From assembly GCF_913775985.1 (NCBI RefSeq), contig NZ_CAJYMB010000075.1, forward strand, positions 1 to 64,000: a stretch of 64,000 nt of DNA. The letters run 5' to 3'. A program made the position numbers and the translations under genes. Positions within the stretch are counted from its first letter, which is position 1. Every line of letters begins with the position of its first letter. The notes beneath the pieces were generated by a model. It made no database searches. It worked only from the letters and a program-made list of their open reading frames with translations, and had not been told where the DNA came from. This DNA comes from an uncultured Pluralibacter sp. Its GTDB lineage: Bacteria; Pseudomonadota; Gammaproteobacteria; Enterobacterales; Enterobacteriaceae. Below are positions 52,966 through 62,465 of this stretch, piece after piece.

Positions 52966-53961
52966 ATGAAAAAGAAAAGACCTGTGCTTCAGGACGTTGC
53001 CGATCGCGTCGGCGTGACCAAAATGACGGTCAGCCGTTTTTTGCGTAACCCGGAGCAGGTCTCCCTGGCGCTGCGCGGTAAAATCGCCGCTGCTCTCGAC
53101 GAGCTGGGCTATATTCCCAACCGCGCGCCGGACATTTTGTCCAACTCAACCAGCCGGGCTATCGGCGTGCTGCTGCCGTCCCTCACCAACCAGGTGTTTG
53201 CCGAAGTGCTGAAAGGCATCGAGAGCGTCACCGACGCGCACGGCTATCAGGCGATGCTGGCCCACTACGGCTATAAGCCGGAAATGGAAGAGGAGCGGCT
53301 GGAGTCGATGCTCTCCTGGAACATCGACGGATTGATTCTTTCCGAGCGTACTCACACCGCCCGCACCCGCAAAATGATTGAAGTGGCCGGTATTCCGGTG
53401 GTGGAGCTGATGGACAGCCAGTCGCCGTGCATTGATATCGCGGTCGGGTTTGATAACGTCGAAGCCGCCCGCCAGATGACCGCGGCGCTGATTGCCCGCG
53501 GGCACCGGCATATCGCTTATCTGGGAGCTCGCCTTGATGAACGTACGCTGATGAAGCAGCAGGGTTACGAGCAGGCGATGCGCGAAGCCTCGTTAACGAC
53601 TTACAGCGTGATGGTTGAGCAGTCCTCGTCTTACTCGTCAGGCATTGAGCTGATGCGCCAGGCCCGGCGCGAGTATCCGCAGCTGGACGGTATATTCTGT
53701 ACTAACGATGACCTTGCGGTGGGTGCCGCCTTTGAGTGCCAGCGTCTGGGGCTCAAAATTCCTCACGACATGGCGATTGCCGGTTTTCACGGCCACGATA
53801 TTGGCCAGGCGATGGAGCCGCAGCTTGCCAGCGTATTGACCCCCCGCGAGCGGATGGGACGCATTGGTGCGGAGCGCCTGCTTGCCCGCATCCGCGGTGA
53901 AGTAGTTACGCCCAAAATGTTAGATTTGGGTTTCACTTTGTCACCGGGTGGATCAATTTAA
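52966..53961 (+). CDS. gntR: LacI-family gluconate repressor GntR
   Basis: A 331-residue LacI-family repressor, the E. coli length from the ATG at 52966. The helix-turn-helix is VADRVGVTKMTVSRFL near residues 10-25, and a periplasmic-binding-like sensor domain follows. It represses gntK, gntU and the Entner-Doudoroff genes in the absence of gluconate. Upstream in-frame codons to 52945 lack a ribosome binding site. A GntR operator lies before gntK. Confidence 0.96.
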   Translation: MKKKRPVLQDVADRVGVTKMTVSRFLRNPEQVSLALRGKIAAALDELGYIPNRAPDILSNSTSRAIGVLLPSLTNQVFAEVLKGIESVTDAHGYQAMLAHYGYKPEMEEERLESMLSWNIDGLILSERTHTARTRKMIEVAGIPVVELMDSQSPCIDIAVGFDNVEAARQMTAALIARGHRHIAYLGARLDERTLMKQQGYEQAMREASLTTYSVMVEQSSSYSSGIELMRQARREYPQLDGIFCTNDDLAVGAAFECQRLGLKIPHDMAIAGFHGHDIGQAMEPQLASVLTPRERMGRIGAERLLARIRGEVVTPKMLDLGFTLSPGGSI

Positions 53962-54041
53962 TCATCACAAATTTGAACTGGATCACACTACGCGGTTTAA
54001 CGCACGGATGGTCATTGCTTATCTATTGGCCCGGGAAGACA

Positions 54042-54057
54042 ATGTTACCGATAACAT
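54042..54057. promoter_or_regulatory. GntR operator before gntK
   Basis: ATGTTACCGATAACAT is a near-perfect palindrome of the GntR type. A degenerate second copy (TTTACCCGTAACAT) follows at 54058-54071. Both lie between gntR and the gntK start, close to the expected gntKU promoter. Confidence 0.85.
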
Positions 54058-54096
54058 TTTACCCGTAACATTCCTGTTGATTTTGTGGAGGCCGCT

Positions 54097-54630
54097 TTGA
54101 GCACGACCAATCATGAGCACCATGTCTATGTCCTGATGGGCGTATCAGGTAGCGGTAAATCCGCTGTCGCCAGTGAGGTGGCCTACCGCCTGAACGCCGC
54201 ATTCCTTGACGGCGATTTCCTTCATCCGCGCAGCAATATCGTCAAAATGTCCTCCGGCGAGCCGCTGAACGATGAAGACCGCAAGCCATGGCTGCAGGCG
54301 CTGAACGACGCCGCATTCGCGATGCAGCGCACCAACAAAGTTTCCCTGATCGTCTGTTCTGCCCTGAAAAAAAGCTATCGCGATATTCTGCGCGCCGGTA
54401 ACCCGAATCTCTCTTTCATCTATATGAAAGGTGATTTCGAGGTGATCGAGTCTCGTCTTAAGGCGCGCAAAGGGCACTTCTTTAAAACCCAGATGTTGGT
54501 CACGCAGTTTGAAACGCTGCAGGAACCCAGCGCCGAAGAGCGCGATGTTTTAGTGGTTGATATTGACCAGCCGCTGGAAGGCGTTGTCTCCAGCACCATT
54601 GCGTTGATCGAAAAGGGCAATAAAGCGTGA
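54097..54630 (+). CDS. gntK: Gluconokinase GntK
   Basis: A 177-residue thermoresistant gluconokinase. The P-loop GVSGSGKS is near residue 16, and the substrate segment FLDGDFLHPRSNIVKM follows. It phosphorylates gluconate to 6-phosphogluconate. I chose the TTG at 54097 (LSTTNHEHH) because it aligns with the E. coli start and has GGAG 6 bases before it; a GTG at 54085 overlaps that signal. Its end overlaps gntU by 4 bases. Confidence 0.93.
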   Translation: MSTTNHEHHVYVLMGVSGSGKSAVASEVAYRLNAAFLDGDFLHPRSNIVKMSSGEPLNDEDRKPWLQALNDAAFAMQRTNKVSLIVCSALKKSYRDILRAGNPNLSFIYMKGDFEVIESRLKARKGHFFKTQMLVTQFETLQEPSAEERDVLVVDIDQPLEGVVSSTIALIEKGNKA

Positions 54631-55970
54631 CTACATTAACCTTAGTTTTAACAGCGGTCGGCTCCGTGCTGCTCCTGCTGTTTCTGGTAATGAAGGCGCG
54701 CATGCACGCCTTCATCGCTCTAATGGTGGTTTCTATTGGCGCAGGGCTTTTCTCCGGCATGCCGCTGGAAAAAATCGCGGCAACGATGGAAAAAGGCATG
54801 GGCGGCACGCTGGGCTTTCTCGCCATCGTGGTGGCTCTCGGTGCAATGTTCGGCAAAATCCTGCATGAAACCGGCGCCGTCGACCAGATTGCCCTCAAGA
54901 TGCTGAAGTCTTTTGGCCACAGCCGCGCCCACTACGCCATCGGTGTTGCGGGCCTGATTTGCGCGCTGCCGCTGTTCTTCGAGGTGGCGATCGTGCTGCT
55001 GATTAGCGTTGCTTTCTCAATGGCGCGCCACACCGGCACTAACCTGGTGAAGCTGGTGATCCCGCTGTTCGCGGGCGTTGCGGCGGCGGCGGCGTTTCTG
55101 CTGCCCGGGCCTGCGCCGATGCTGCTGGCCTCGCAGATGCACGCTGATTTCGGCTGGATGATCCTGATTGGTCTTTGTGCAGCTATCCCGGGCATGATCA
55201 TCGCCGGTCCGCTTTGGGGCAGCTTTATCAGCCGCTACGTTGAGCTGAATATTCCGGCCGATACCGCAGAGCCGCATCTGGGCGAAGGCGCTAAACTGCC
55301 GTCTTTTGGCTTTAGCCTGTCGCTTATCATGCTGCCGTTGGTGCTGGTGGGGCTGAAAACTATCGCTTCCCACTTTGTGGCCCAGGGCTCAACCACCTAC
55401 GAATGGTTTGAATTTATCGGCCATCCGTTTATCGCCATTCTCATTGCCTGCCTGGTGGCTATCTATGGCCTGGCCTATCGCCAGGGCATGGCAAAAGACC
55501 GCGTGATGGAAATCTGCGGCGCGGCGCTGCAGCCTGCAGGTATTATCCTGCTGGTGATCGGTGCCGGCGGCGTGTTCAAGCAGGTACTGGTGGATTCCGG
55601 CGTCGGCCACGCGCTGGGCGAGGCGCTGAACGGAATGGGTCTGCCTATCGCGCTGACCTGCTTCATCCTTGCTGCTGCCGTACGTATTATCCAGGGCTCT
55701 GCAACCGTTGCCTGCCTGACCGCGGTCGGTCTGGTGATGCCGGTTATTGAGCAGCTGAACTACAGCGGCGCGCAGATGGCCGCGCTCTCCATCTGTATCG
55801 CGGGCGGTTCTATCGTCGTGAGCCATGTGAACGACGCGGGCTTCTGGTTGTTCGGTAAATTTACCGGCGCCACCGAAGCACAGACCCTGAAAACCTGGAC
55901 GATGATGGAAACCATCCTCGGCACCGCGGGTGCTGTCGTCGGGATGATCGCGTTTACCCTCCTGAGCTAA
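54627..55970 (+). CDS. gntU: Gluconate transporter GntU
   Basis: A 447-residue inner-membrane gluconate permease (low-affinity GntU of E. coli, 446). About twelve to fourteen hydrophobic segments are seen. The start is GTG inside gntK (GTGA). Conserved GntP-family parts include LPLFFEVAIVLLISVAF and GSATVACLTAVGLVMP. In E. coli yhgN follows; here the fimbrial operon does. Confidence 0.96.
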   Translation: MTTLTLVLTAVGSVLLLLFLVMKARMHAFIALMVVSIGAGLFSGMPLEKIAATMEKGMGGTLGFLAIVVALGAMFGKILHETGAVDQIALKMLKSFGHSRAHYAIGVAGLICALPLFFEVAIVLLISVAFSMARHTGTNLVKLVIPLFAGVAAAAAFLLPGPAPMLLASQMHADFGWMILIGLCAAIPGMIIAGPLWGSFISRYVELNIPADTAEPHLGEGAKLPSFGFSLSLIMLPLVLVGLKTIASHFVAQGSTTYEWFEFIGHPFIAILIACLVAIYGLAYRQGMAKDRVMEICGAALQPAGIILLVIGAGGVFKQVLVDSGVGHALGEALNGMGLPIALTCFILAAAVRIIQGSATVACLTAVGLVMPVIEQLNYSGAQMAALSICIAGGSIVVSHVNDAGFWLFGKFTGATEAQTLKTWTMMETILGTAGAVVGMIAFTLLS

Positions 55971-55977
55971 TCTCTCC

Positions 55978-56006
55978 CGCCCTTTTCTGCGGAAAAGGGC
56001 GCTTTC
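55978..56006 (+). terminator. Probable gntKU terminator
   Basis: CGCCCTTTTC/GAAAAGGGCG with a four-base loop, followed by CTTTCC. The T run is short, so termination may be partial. Confidence 0.65.
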
Positions 56007-56273
56007 CTTCCTGGCTATCCTTCTTTGTTCAAAGCATAAGCAGCGCTAATGCTTGTTTTTGCTGTAAATTAAAAAGTAAATAATACTTTTATATTAAAGA
56101 ATCAGCATTGTGCATGAACTTCAATTAATTAATTATTGTTTTAAAATCAGAGTTTATTTATTTAATCCCCGATATCATTAGCGTAAATATAGAGTGGATC
56201 ACCGATCTGCCTCCGGCAGTCGCTTCCCTCTCATATTAATATCGTAGAGCTACGAACTTATAAGGATATATAA
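56007..56273 (+). promoter_or_regulatory. AT-rich leader of the fimbrial operon
   Basis: This stretch is markedly AT-rich, unlike its neighbours, with runs such as TTAATTAATTATTG and ATTTATTTAA. No gene is seen. It should hold the fimbrial promoter and is a likely H-NS target. I found no inverted-repeat pair of the fimS type and no recombinase. The pilin start has AAGGATAT upstream. Confidence 0.6.
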
Positions 56274-56825
56274 ATGAACAACAGAGTAAAAAGGATAGCA
56301 CTTGTGCTCGCCGCACTTCCGTGCGCCGCGCTGGCTACGCCCACGGTCACCTTCCAGGGAGAAGTGACAGACCAAACCTGTAAAGTTGAAATTAACGGGC
56401 AGAGTAACTCCGTGGTCATGCTGCCGACGGTTTCAACGCAAGAATTCGGCAACCCGCTGACTAACGGGCAGACCGCCGGTGTTACGCCATTTACCGTTTC
56501 CGTGAAAGAGTGCACCGCCCCTGCGGCCGACTTGAATATCAAGACGGTATTTCTGGGCTACGACGTTGATAGCGCAACTGGCGTACTCGGCAATCGCGCA
56601 ACACAAGACGAGGCTAAGGGATACGGTATTCAGCTGAGTCAGGCCGCCGACGGCAGCAATCCTGTCAAACTTAACGGGCCGACGCCGGTTGAAGGGCTGG
56701 TGCTCGCCAAAGATGCCACCGGTGCCAGCGTAGACTTCAGCGCGCAATATTATGTGCTCGATGCCGCAGCCGCGAAGGCGGGTAAAATTACCGCCGTTGC
56801 AGAATATACGTTGAGTTATTTTTAA
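56274..56825 (+). CDS. Fimbrial major subunit (FimA/type 1 pilin family)
   Basis: A 183-residue pilin. A signal peptide of 21 residues ends in ALA before TPTVTFQGEV. Two cysteines (36 and 80) would form the pilin disulfide, and the C-terminus AEYTLSYF has the aromatic residues recognised by chaperone and usher. The N-terminal donor strand is TPTVTFQGEVTDQ. It is the first gene of a five-gene operon, with a hairpin after it that should favour high pilin output. Confidence 0.92.
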   Translation: MNNRVKRIALVLAALPCAALATPTVTFQGEVTDQTCKVEINGQSNSVVMLPTVSTQEFGNPLTNGQTAGVTPFTVSVKECTAPAADLNIKTVFLGYDVDSATGVLGNRATQDEAKGYGIQLSQAADGSNPVKLNGPTPVEGLVLAKDATGASVDFSAQYYVLDAAAAKAGKITAVAEYTLSYF

Positions 56826-56834
56826 ACACCTTTA

Positions 56835-56860
56835 CTGGCCGGGTGTAAATATCCGGCCAG
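56835..56860 (+). terminator. Hairpin after the pilin gene (partial terminator)
   Basis: CTGGCCGG/CCGGCCAG with a ten-base loop, followed by TTATC. The stem is strong but the T run is weak, as expected for partial termination between a major pilin and its assembly genes. Confidence 0.6.
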
Positions 56861-56894
56861 TTATCAACATGTCATATTTAGATGAGGGCGAAGG

Positions 56895-57602
56895 ATGCGC
56901 ACTTGTTTTATTCTCGGAATTGCGTTTTCGCTTTTTATTAGCCAGAGCGTTTTCGCCAGCGTGGTGATGACCGGCACCCGCATTATTTATCCCGCCCAGG
57001 CGCGCGAGAAATCGGTACAGCTGCGAAACACCGACGCGCGTCCCTATCTGGTTCAAATCGAAGTTGAAAATGATAAGAGCAACGTGCTTACACAGGGCGA
57101 TGATGCGTTTACCGCCGTACCGCAAATCTTCCGCATGGAGCCTAATGCCGGCCAGGCAGTTCGCCTGATGTATACCGGCCGCGCGCTGCCGCAGGATCGC
57201 GAATCGCTTTTCTATATGAGCTTTAGCCAACTTCCGGCGGTTAACGCCGCGGAGCAGAACAACAACCAGCTTATTCTGGCGATTACCAGCCGGGTTAAGA
57301 TCTTTTACCGTCCGCAGGGGCTTACTGATACGCCGGAGAAAATGGCTCAAGGTATGATGTTCAGCCTGAACGGCTCGCGCATCACCGTAAACAATCCCTC
57401 CCCGCTATATGCCTCCGTGCGACGCGCCAGCGTATTTATCAACGGCCGCGAAATTGTGCTGGCTGACTCGGAAATGGTGGCCCCGAAATCCAGCGTGCAG
57501 TGGCGGCCCTCGGCGCCGATACGCTCCCTCAAAGGTGCCCGACTGCGCCTGATCGTGGTGAATGACTACGGGACCGACATTGTTAGCGAGCGGATCCTGT
57601 AA
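56895..57602 (+). CDS. Periplasmic fimbrial chaperone (first of two)
   Basis: A 235-residue PapD-family chaperone. A signal peptide of about 20 residues ends in SVFA. Family features are GTRIIYPAQAREKSVQLRN (strand A1 to B1), FRMEPNAGQAVRLMYTGRALPQDRESLFYM (the alternating hydrophobic G1-edge region) and NPSPLYASVRR. It folds and holds pilin subunits for the usher. GAAGG precedes the ATG. Confidence 0.93.
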   Translation: MRTCFILGIAFSLFISQSVFASVVMTGTRIIYPAQAREKSVQLRNTDARPYLVQIEVENDKSNVLTQGDDAFTAVPQIFRMEPNAGQAVRLMYTGRALPQDRESLFYMSFSQLPAVNAAEQNNNQLILAITSRVKIFYRPQGLTDTPEKMAQGMMFSLNGSRITVNNPSPLYASVRRASVFINGREIVLADSEMVAPKSSVQWRPSAPIRSLKGARLRLIVVNDYGTDIVSERIL

Positions 57603-57625
57603 TAGCAGTCCGGTGGATCGAAAAG

Positions 57626-60175
57626 ATGAAGTATCTGGTGGGAACAGGTCTGGCGCTCGCTCTCCTTTACGGTGAGCGGGCTACCGCATCCGAAGATGTC
57701 GCCCAGGCGGATTCCCCGATAAGCGAGGAGTACATTTTCTCTCCCGAACTGTTTCGCGGTGGGCGCTTCAGCCAGACTACGCTGGCGCAGCTTACCCGCA
57801 AAGGCAGCGTAGCCGCCGGCAGCTACCGGCTGGATGTTTATGTTAACGGCCGTTTCGTTGACGCTTTTCCGGTAGAGTTCGTCGCCGGATCCGACGGTAA
57901 GACCACGCCCTGTTTTTTGCCCTCTTTCTTTCAGCAGGCCGGTATCGCGCTGGACGAGGCGATAGCCGAAAAGGCCGCCGCCCAGAAGCGCTGCCTGCGC
58001 TTTAAAGAGCAGGTTAAGGGCGGCGACGTGGATGTTAACCTGGCCCAGCTGCGGCTTAACGTCAGCGTCCCGCAAATTGCCCTGCGCCGCGCGCCGCGCG
58101 GCTACGTCAGCCCGGCGGAGCTGGATACGGGCAGCTCGATGGCTTTTGTTAACTATCTCGGCAACTATTACCACGTCTCCTACTCAGACGGTGCCAGCCG
58201 CAGCCAGGACTCGGCGTGGATCTCGCTCAACGGCGGAATTAACCTGGCGGACTGGCAGTTTCGCCAGCTTTCTAACATGACCTGGACCCGCGACGCGGGC
58301 TACCGCTGGAACGCGCTGCGCAGCTATGTGCAAAAGCCGCTACCGGCGCTGCGCAGCCAGATGACCGCCGGAGAGCTGATAACTTCCGGGCGCTTCTTCT
58401 CCGGCCTGAACTACAAAGGCGTTTCGCTGGCGACGGACGACCGGATGCTGCCGGACTCCATGCGCGGCTACGCCCCGACGATTGCCGGTATCGCGGTCAC
58501 CAATGCCAAAGTGTCGGTACGCCAGAACGGACAGGAGATCTATCAGACAACGGTGGCCCCGGGCGCGTTTGAGATAAACGATCTCTATCCCACCAGCTAC
58601 AGCGGCGATTTGCAGGTAGAAGTTACCGAGGCCGACGGCACGGTGCGCTCGTTCAGCGTTCCTTTTTCTGCCGTGCCGGAATCCATGCGTCCGGGCATTT
58701 CGCGCTTCAATCTTGAAACCGGTAAAACTCGCGACAGCGGCGATGAATCCTGGTTTGGCGATCTCAGCTGGCAGCGCGGGCTCAGCAACGCGCTGACGTT
58801 CAACAGCGGCCTGCGGCTGGCGGATGCCTACCGGGCGGCGATGTTGGGCGGCGTGTACGGCAGTTCTTTCGGCGCGCTGGGCATGGACATGACCTGGTCG
58901 CACGCCGGGCTGGCCGACGGTGAGACAACCCAGGGCTGGATGACGCACCTGGCCTGGAGCAAAACCTTTCAGCAAACCATGACCACGGTATCGCTGGCGG
59001 GCTACCGCTATTCGACCCGCGGCTACCGCGATCTCAGCGACGTGCTGGGCGCGCGGCGGATGGCAAAATCCGCAGGGGAATGGCGGTCTGACACCTCTTC
59101 ACAGCGCTCGCGCTTTGATATCTCCCTGAGCCAGAGCCTGCAGGATGTGGGAAACCTGTTTGTCACCGGCTCGGTACAGGAGTACCGCGACGGCCGAAGC
59201 CGCGACACCCAGCTGCAGCTCGGCTACAGCATGACGCTGCCTTACGGTATCGGCATGAACCTGAGCCTTGGCCGCCAGCGCTCGGGCAGCTACGGCAGCC
59301 GCGGCGCCATGCAGACCATGAGCTCCCTGTCATTCAGCATTCCGCTGGGGGGAGAGACGGCGCGCAGGCCGACGCTCAGCACCTCCTGGACGCGCGCCAG
59401 CGGCGGCGGTAGCCAGCTGCAAAGCTCTCTGTCCGGCATTCTCGACGAGCAGCAAACCGCCAGCTACGGCATTAACGTCAGCCACGATCGGCAGCATCGC
59501 CAGACGGTGTACAGCGGCAATCTGCAAAAGCGGATGCAGAATACGTCCCTGGGCTTTAACGCTTCCCGCGGCCAGGGCTACTGGCAGGCCTCCGGCAACG
59601 CGCAGGGCGCGGCGGCGCTGCACGCGGGGGGCGTTACTTTTGGGCAGTACCTCAGCGATACCTTCGCGCTGGTTGAAGCCAAAGGTGCCGAGGGCGCCCG
59701 CGTTTTTAACGCCGGGCAGGTGACCATTAACGACAGCGGCTATGCGCTGGTGCCGTCCATAACGCCCTATCGCTACAACCGCATTACCCTCGACCCGCAG
59801 AATATGTCCGGCAGCGCCGAGCTTGTCGACAGCGAGAAGCGCGTTGCGCCGGTGGCAGGCGCCGCCAGTAAAGTGGTATTCCGCACCCGTAGCGGCACCG
59901 CGCTGCTCATCAAAACCCGACTTGCGGACGGTTCGCCGGTGCCGCTCGGCGCCGACGTGCTTGATGAGGCGGGCAGGACGGTGGGCATGGCCGGGCAGGG
60001 CGGGCAGATTTATCTGCGCAGCGAAAAAGCGCGGGGCCGCTTCACCGTGCGCTGGGGAGAAACTGCCCGCGAGCGCTGCGCGCTGCCGTTCGATCTTACT
60101 GGTACCGATCTGCGCCAGCCGATGATTCGCCTGAGCGCAACATGCGTACCTGAAAAGGAGTTAAGTCAACAATGA
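57626..60175 (+). CDS. Fimbrial outer-membrane usher
   Basis: An 849-residue FimD/PapC-family usher. A signal peptide (about 22 residues) is followed by the N-terminal chaperone-binding domain with a cysteine pair near its end (CFLPSFFQQAGI...CLRF), a 24-strand barrel with the plug (GMNL/GIAVTNAKVSVRQNGQEIYQTTVAPGAFEINDLYPT region), and C-terminal domains ending near CALPFDL. It secretes and assembles the pilus. It overlaps the adhesin gene by 4 bases. Confidence 0.94.
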   Translation: MKYLVGTGLALALLYGERATASEDVAQADSPISEEYIFSPELFRGGRFSQTTLAQLTRKGSVAAGSYRLDVYVNGRFVDAFPVEFVAGSDGKTTPCFLPSFFQQAGIALDEAIAEKAAAQKRCLRFKEQVKGGDVDVNLAQLRLNVSVPQIALRRAPRGYVSPAELDTGSSMAFVNYLGNYYHVSYSDGASRSQDSAWISLNGGINLADWQFRQLSNMTWTRDAGYRWNALRSYVQKPLPALRSQMTAGELITSGRFFSGLNYKGVSLATDDRMLPDSMRGYAPTIAGIAVTNAKVSVRQNGQEIYQTTVAPGAFEINDLYPTSYSGDLQVEVTEADGTVRSFSVPFSAVPESMRPGISRFNLETGKTRDSGDESWFGDLSWQRGLSNALTFNSGLRLADAYRAAMLGGVYGSSFGALGMDMTWSHAGLADGETTQGWMTHLAWSKTFQQTMTTVSLAGYRYSTRGYRDLSDVLGARRMAKSAGEWRSDTSSQRSRFDISLSQSLQDVGNLFVTGSVQEYRDGRSRDTQLQLGYSMTLPYGIGMNLSLGRQRSGSYGSRGAMQTMSSLSFSIPLGGETARRPTLSTSWTRASGGGSQLQSSLSGILDEQQTASYGINVSHDRQHRQTVYSGNLQKRMQNTSLGFNASRGQGYWQASGNAQGAAALHAGGVTFGQYLSDTFALVEAKGAEGARVFNAGQVTINDSGYALVPSITPYRYNRITLDPQNMSGSAELVDSEKRVAPVAGAASKVVFRTRSGTALLIKTRLADGSPVPLGADVLDEAGRTVGMAGQGGQIYLRSEKARGRFTVRWGETARERCALPFDLTGTDLRQPMIRLSATCVPEKELSQQ

Positions 60176-61506
60176 AACACTGTGCAGTAGGTTCGGTAAT
60201 GCGCTGGCTGTGGCTGGCGCTGCTGCTGGTTGCCGCGCCGGGATGGAGCGTTTGCAAGAAGACCCTTGCTGGTCAGACGGAAAATGAACGCGCAGCAATT
60301 ATTCCCTTTGGCAAGATAAACCTTACCGATGCGCATCTTGTCCCCGTCGGATCGCTGCTGGCAAGCGTGGTCGTGCCGCCAACGAACTACACCTATGGCG
60401 GGGCAACGGGCGCGACGGTACTCTGGGAGTGCGATGAGGCCGATCTGAGCAGCATCTATTTTCTGGTGGCGACTAATGGGGACGACAGGGTTGGTGGATT
60501 TTATGAGCTTGGTACAGTGGACGGTCTGTCGGATGTTTACGCCACCTGGTTTGCCTACGTGGGGCTGCGGCAGACGATGGCCAGCGTTGTAATAAACCGC
60601 TACTGGCAGAAGGTCCCCATTACGTCGTGGGCGAAAACGGATAAGGGAAAAATTCAGATCCGCCTGCAGGACATTCCACCGCTGCACGCCGAGCTGTTCC
60701 GCATCAGTACGCTGCCTGGAACATCGGCCAAATCGCAGTATTGCGGTAATAACAATACCGATGGATCAGGTATTCGCTTCGCTAAACCCGGTGGAGCAAA
60801 CTATTCCTGTACTCAGCCCAATAGCTATATCCAGCTCTCCAGCGACAGCAATATTATTGTTCCTTTTGGCCACGATCTGCCGGGGGAAGACAGCGCGTCA
60901 AAGTTCGATTTTTGGTTGGCGGACAACGGCTTCGGCTACGGCATGCGCACCGGCAGCTCGCTCTACAACAACCCGACCTGCGTAGCCCGCAGCGCCGATC
61001 CGCTGGTGGTGCTGCCAACAATGTCGGTCGCGGATCTGGCTGCGGGCATGACCAGCAGCGCCTCTTTCTCGGTGCGGGTAGAGTGTAGCGATTCTGCCAG
61101 CTCCGGCGTCGCGGATACTCAGACGGCGATGGGGTTTCAGGTGTCCGAAGGCGCCTTTGCCGCCGCGCAAACCCTGGGGCTGGTGAACGGCAGCGGCGGC
61201 GTCAGCGCGCTGGTCTCGGACAACTACTTCGCTGACGGCGTGGCGAAGGGTGTCGGCATTACCCTTGCCCACAGCAGCGCGCCGGCAGCGCCGCTGATTT
61301 TTCTCGGCCAGCCGGCGGCAAGCGGCGGCGGCGAGTCTGCCGGATGGTATCCGGTGATGCAGGGAGCCACCAAAGCAGGCAGCACCGTTGACGGCTATAG
61401 CTATTACACCTACTCGCTCATCGCTACCCTGCGCAGGCTTAACAACATGGAGATCAAAGCCGGTAGAGTACACGCGACCGCCTACGTGCTGGTGAAGATG
61501 CAATGA
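60172..61506 (+). CDS. Fimbrial tip adhesin candidate
   Basis: A 444-residue secreted protein with a signal peptide of about 26 residues (WLALLLVAAPGWS). Size and position after the usher fit a two-domain adhesin: an N-terminal receptor domain (about 30-270) and a C-terminal pilin domain (about 275-444, from PTCVARSADPLVVLPTMSV). Six or so cysteines are present in the mature protein. The receptor is unknown. The start ATG shares bases with the usher stop, and the end overlaps the second chaperone. Confidence 0.85.
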   Translation: MKHCAVGSVMRWLWLALLLVAAPGWSVCKKTLAGQTENERAAIIPFGKINLTDAHLVPVGSLLASVVVPPTNYTYGGATGATVLWECDEADLSSIYFLVATNGDDRVGGFYELGTVDGLSDVYATWFAYVGLRQTMASVVINRYWQKVPITSWAKTDKGKIQIRLQDIPPLHAELFRISTLPGTSAKSQYCGNNNTDGSGIRFAKPGGANYSCTQPNSYIQLSSDSNIIVPFGHDLPGEDSASKFDFWLADNGFGYGMRTGSSLYNNPTCVARSADPLVVLPTMSVADLAAGMTSSASFSVRVECSDSASSGVADTQTAMGFQVSEGAFAAAQTLGLVNGSGGVSALVSDNYFADGVAKGVGITLAHSSAPAAPLIFLGQPAASGGGESAGWYPVMQGATKAGSTVDGYSYYTYSLIATLRRLNNMEIKAGRVHATAYVLVKMQ

Positions 61507-62225
61507 TAAAACGTATGCTTTGTGGGCTGCTGCTGGCGCTGGCCGCGCTGCCTTCGCAGGCGGGGATTCTGGCTGCAGGAACCCGGCTCATTTACCCTGC
61601 CGAAAGCCGGGAGAAAACGCTGATGCTGGCGAATACCAACGCCTGGCCGGTGATTGTCCAGAGCTGGATTGACGATGGCGCGGGGGATCCGCAGGCGGCG
61701 AGCGCGCCGTTTGTGGTGCTGCCCGCCGTGTTTCGCCTGGCGCCCGGCGAGCGGCAGGCGATCCGCATTATCTACAATCGCGATCCGCTCCCGCAGGATC
61801 GGGAATCGGCGTTCTGGATCAACCTGTATGAAATTCCCCCCGCCACGCGGGAGAAAGCCGCCAGGCCCTACGTGACGCTGGCGATGAATACCCAGCTCAA
61901 GCTGTTCTGGCGCCCGGCAGGTCTGAGCGCCGCGCCGGAGGACGCTGCAGAGAAGCTGATTTTCCGCCTGGTCAACGGCAGCGACGGCTGGGCGATCGAG
62001 TGCGAGAACCCGACGCCGCTGAATATCTCCTTTACCTCGCTGACGCTTGCGGGCGGCGGCGCGGGGCAAAAGGCGGCACCGCAGGTAGACATGATGATCC
62101 GCCCGTTCAGCACCCGGCGCTATCCGCTTATTGAGCCAGCTATGAAGCCCGGCGGCACGCAGGTTCGCGTTCGCTATCTGGGCGATAACGGTGCGGCAAT
62201 GGAGCGCACGGCGGTACTGCAATAA
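61503..62225 (+). CDS. Periplasmic fimbrial chaperone (second)
   Basis: A 240-residue PapD-family chaperone with a signal peptide of about 19 residues (LCGLLLALAALPSQA). It shares GTRLIYPAESREKTLMLANTN and FRLAPGERQAIRIIYNRDPLPQDRES with the first chaperone but is clearly diverged. A dedicated second chaperone beside the adhesin may serve that subunit. It is the last gene of the operon and starts inside the adhesin stop (ATGA). Confidence 0.92.
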   Translation: MIKRMLCGLLLALAALPSQAGILAAGTRLIYPAESREKTLMLANTNAWPVIVQSWIDDGAGDPQAASAPFVVLPAVFRLAPGERQAIRIIYNRDPLPQDRESAFWINLYEIPPATREKAARPYVTLAMNTQLKLFWRPAGLSAAPEDAAEKLIFRLVNGSDGWAIECENPTPLNISFTSLTLAGGGAGQKAAPQVDMMIRPFSTRRYPLIEPAMKPGGTQVRVRYLGDNGAAMERTAVLQ

Positions 62226-62465
62226 GCGCGCGGGAGATTTTGCAGAGCTTTTACAGATCGCCTTTTCCCGGGATAATGTGCGCCATCCACCCGCTGCGCT
62301 GCGGACATCAACGCCCCACAATTAGCCGCGTTACTGATTAATCCTTCATCATTGATTATTTTCACTTGCGACTTTGGCTGCATTTTGTAATGTGAACGAT
62401 GTCCCGTTTCTCCGGATGGGAAACACGGCAGCACAACAGCACACACCTCTGCAGGAAAACACGTT

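Noticed and set aside
56007-56273. Possible phase-variable inverting promoter of the fimbrial operon
   Set aside because: I looked for paired inverted repeats of the fimS kind and for a recombinase gene and saw neither. AT richness alone is better explained by H-NS control.
62226-62465. Possible lysine riboswitch before asd
   Set aside because: The space lacks the conserved lysine-box blocks as far as I can tell. A small hairpin around 62403-62428 is not enough.
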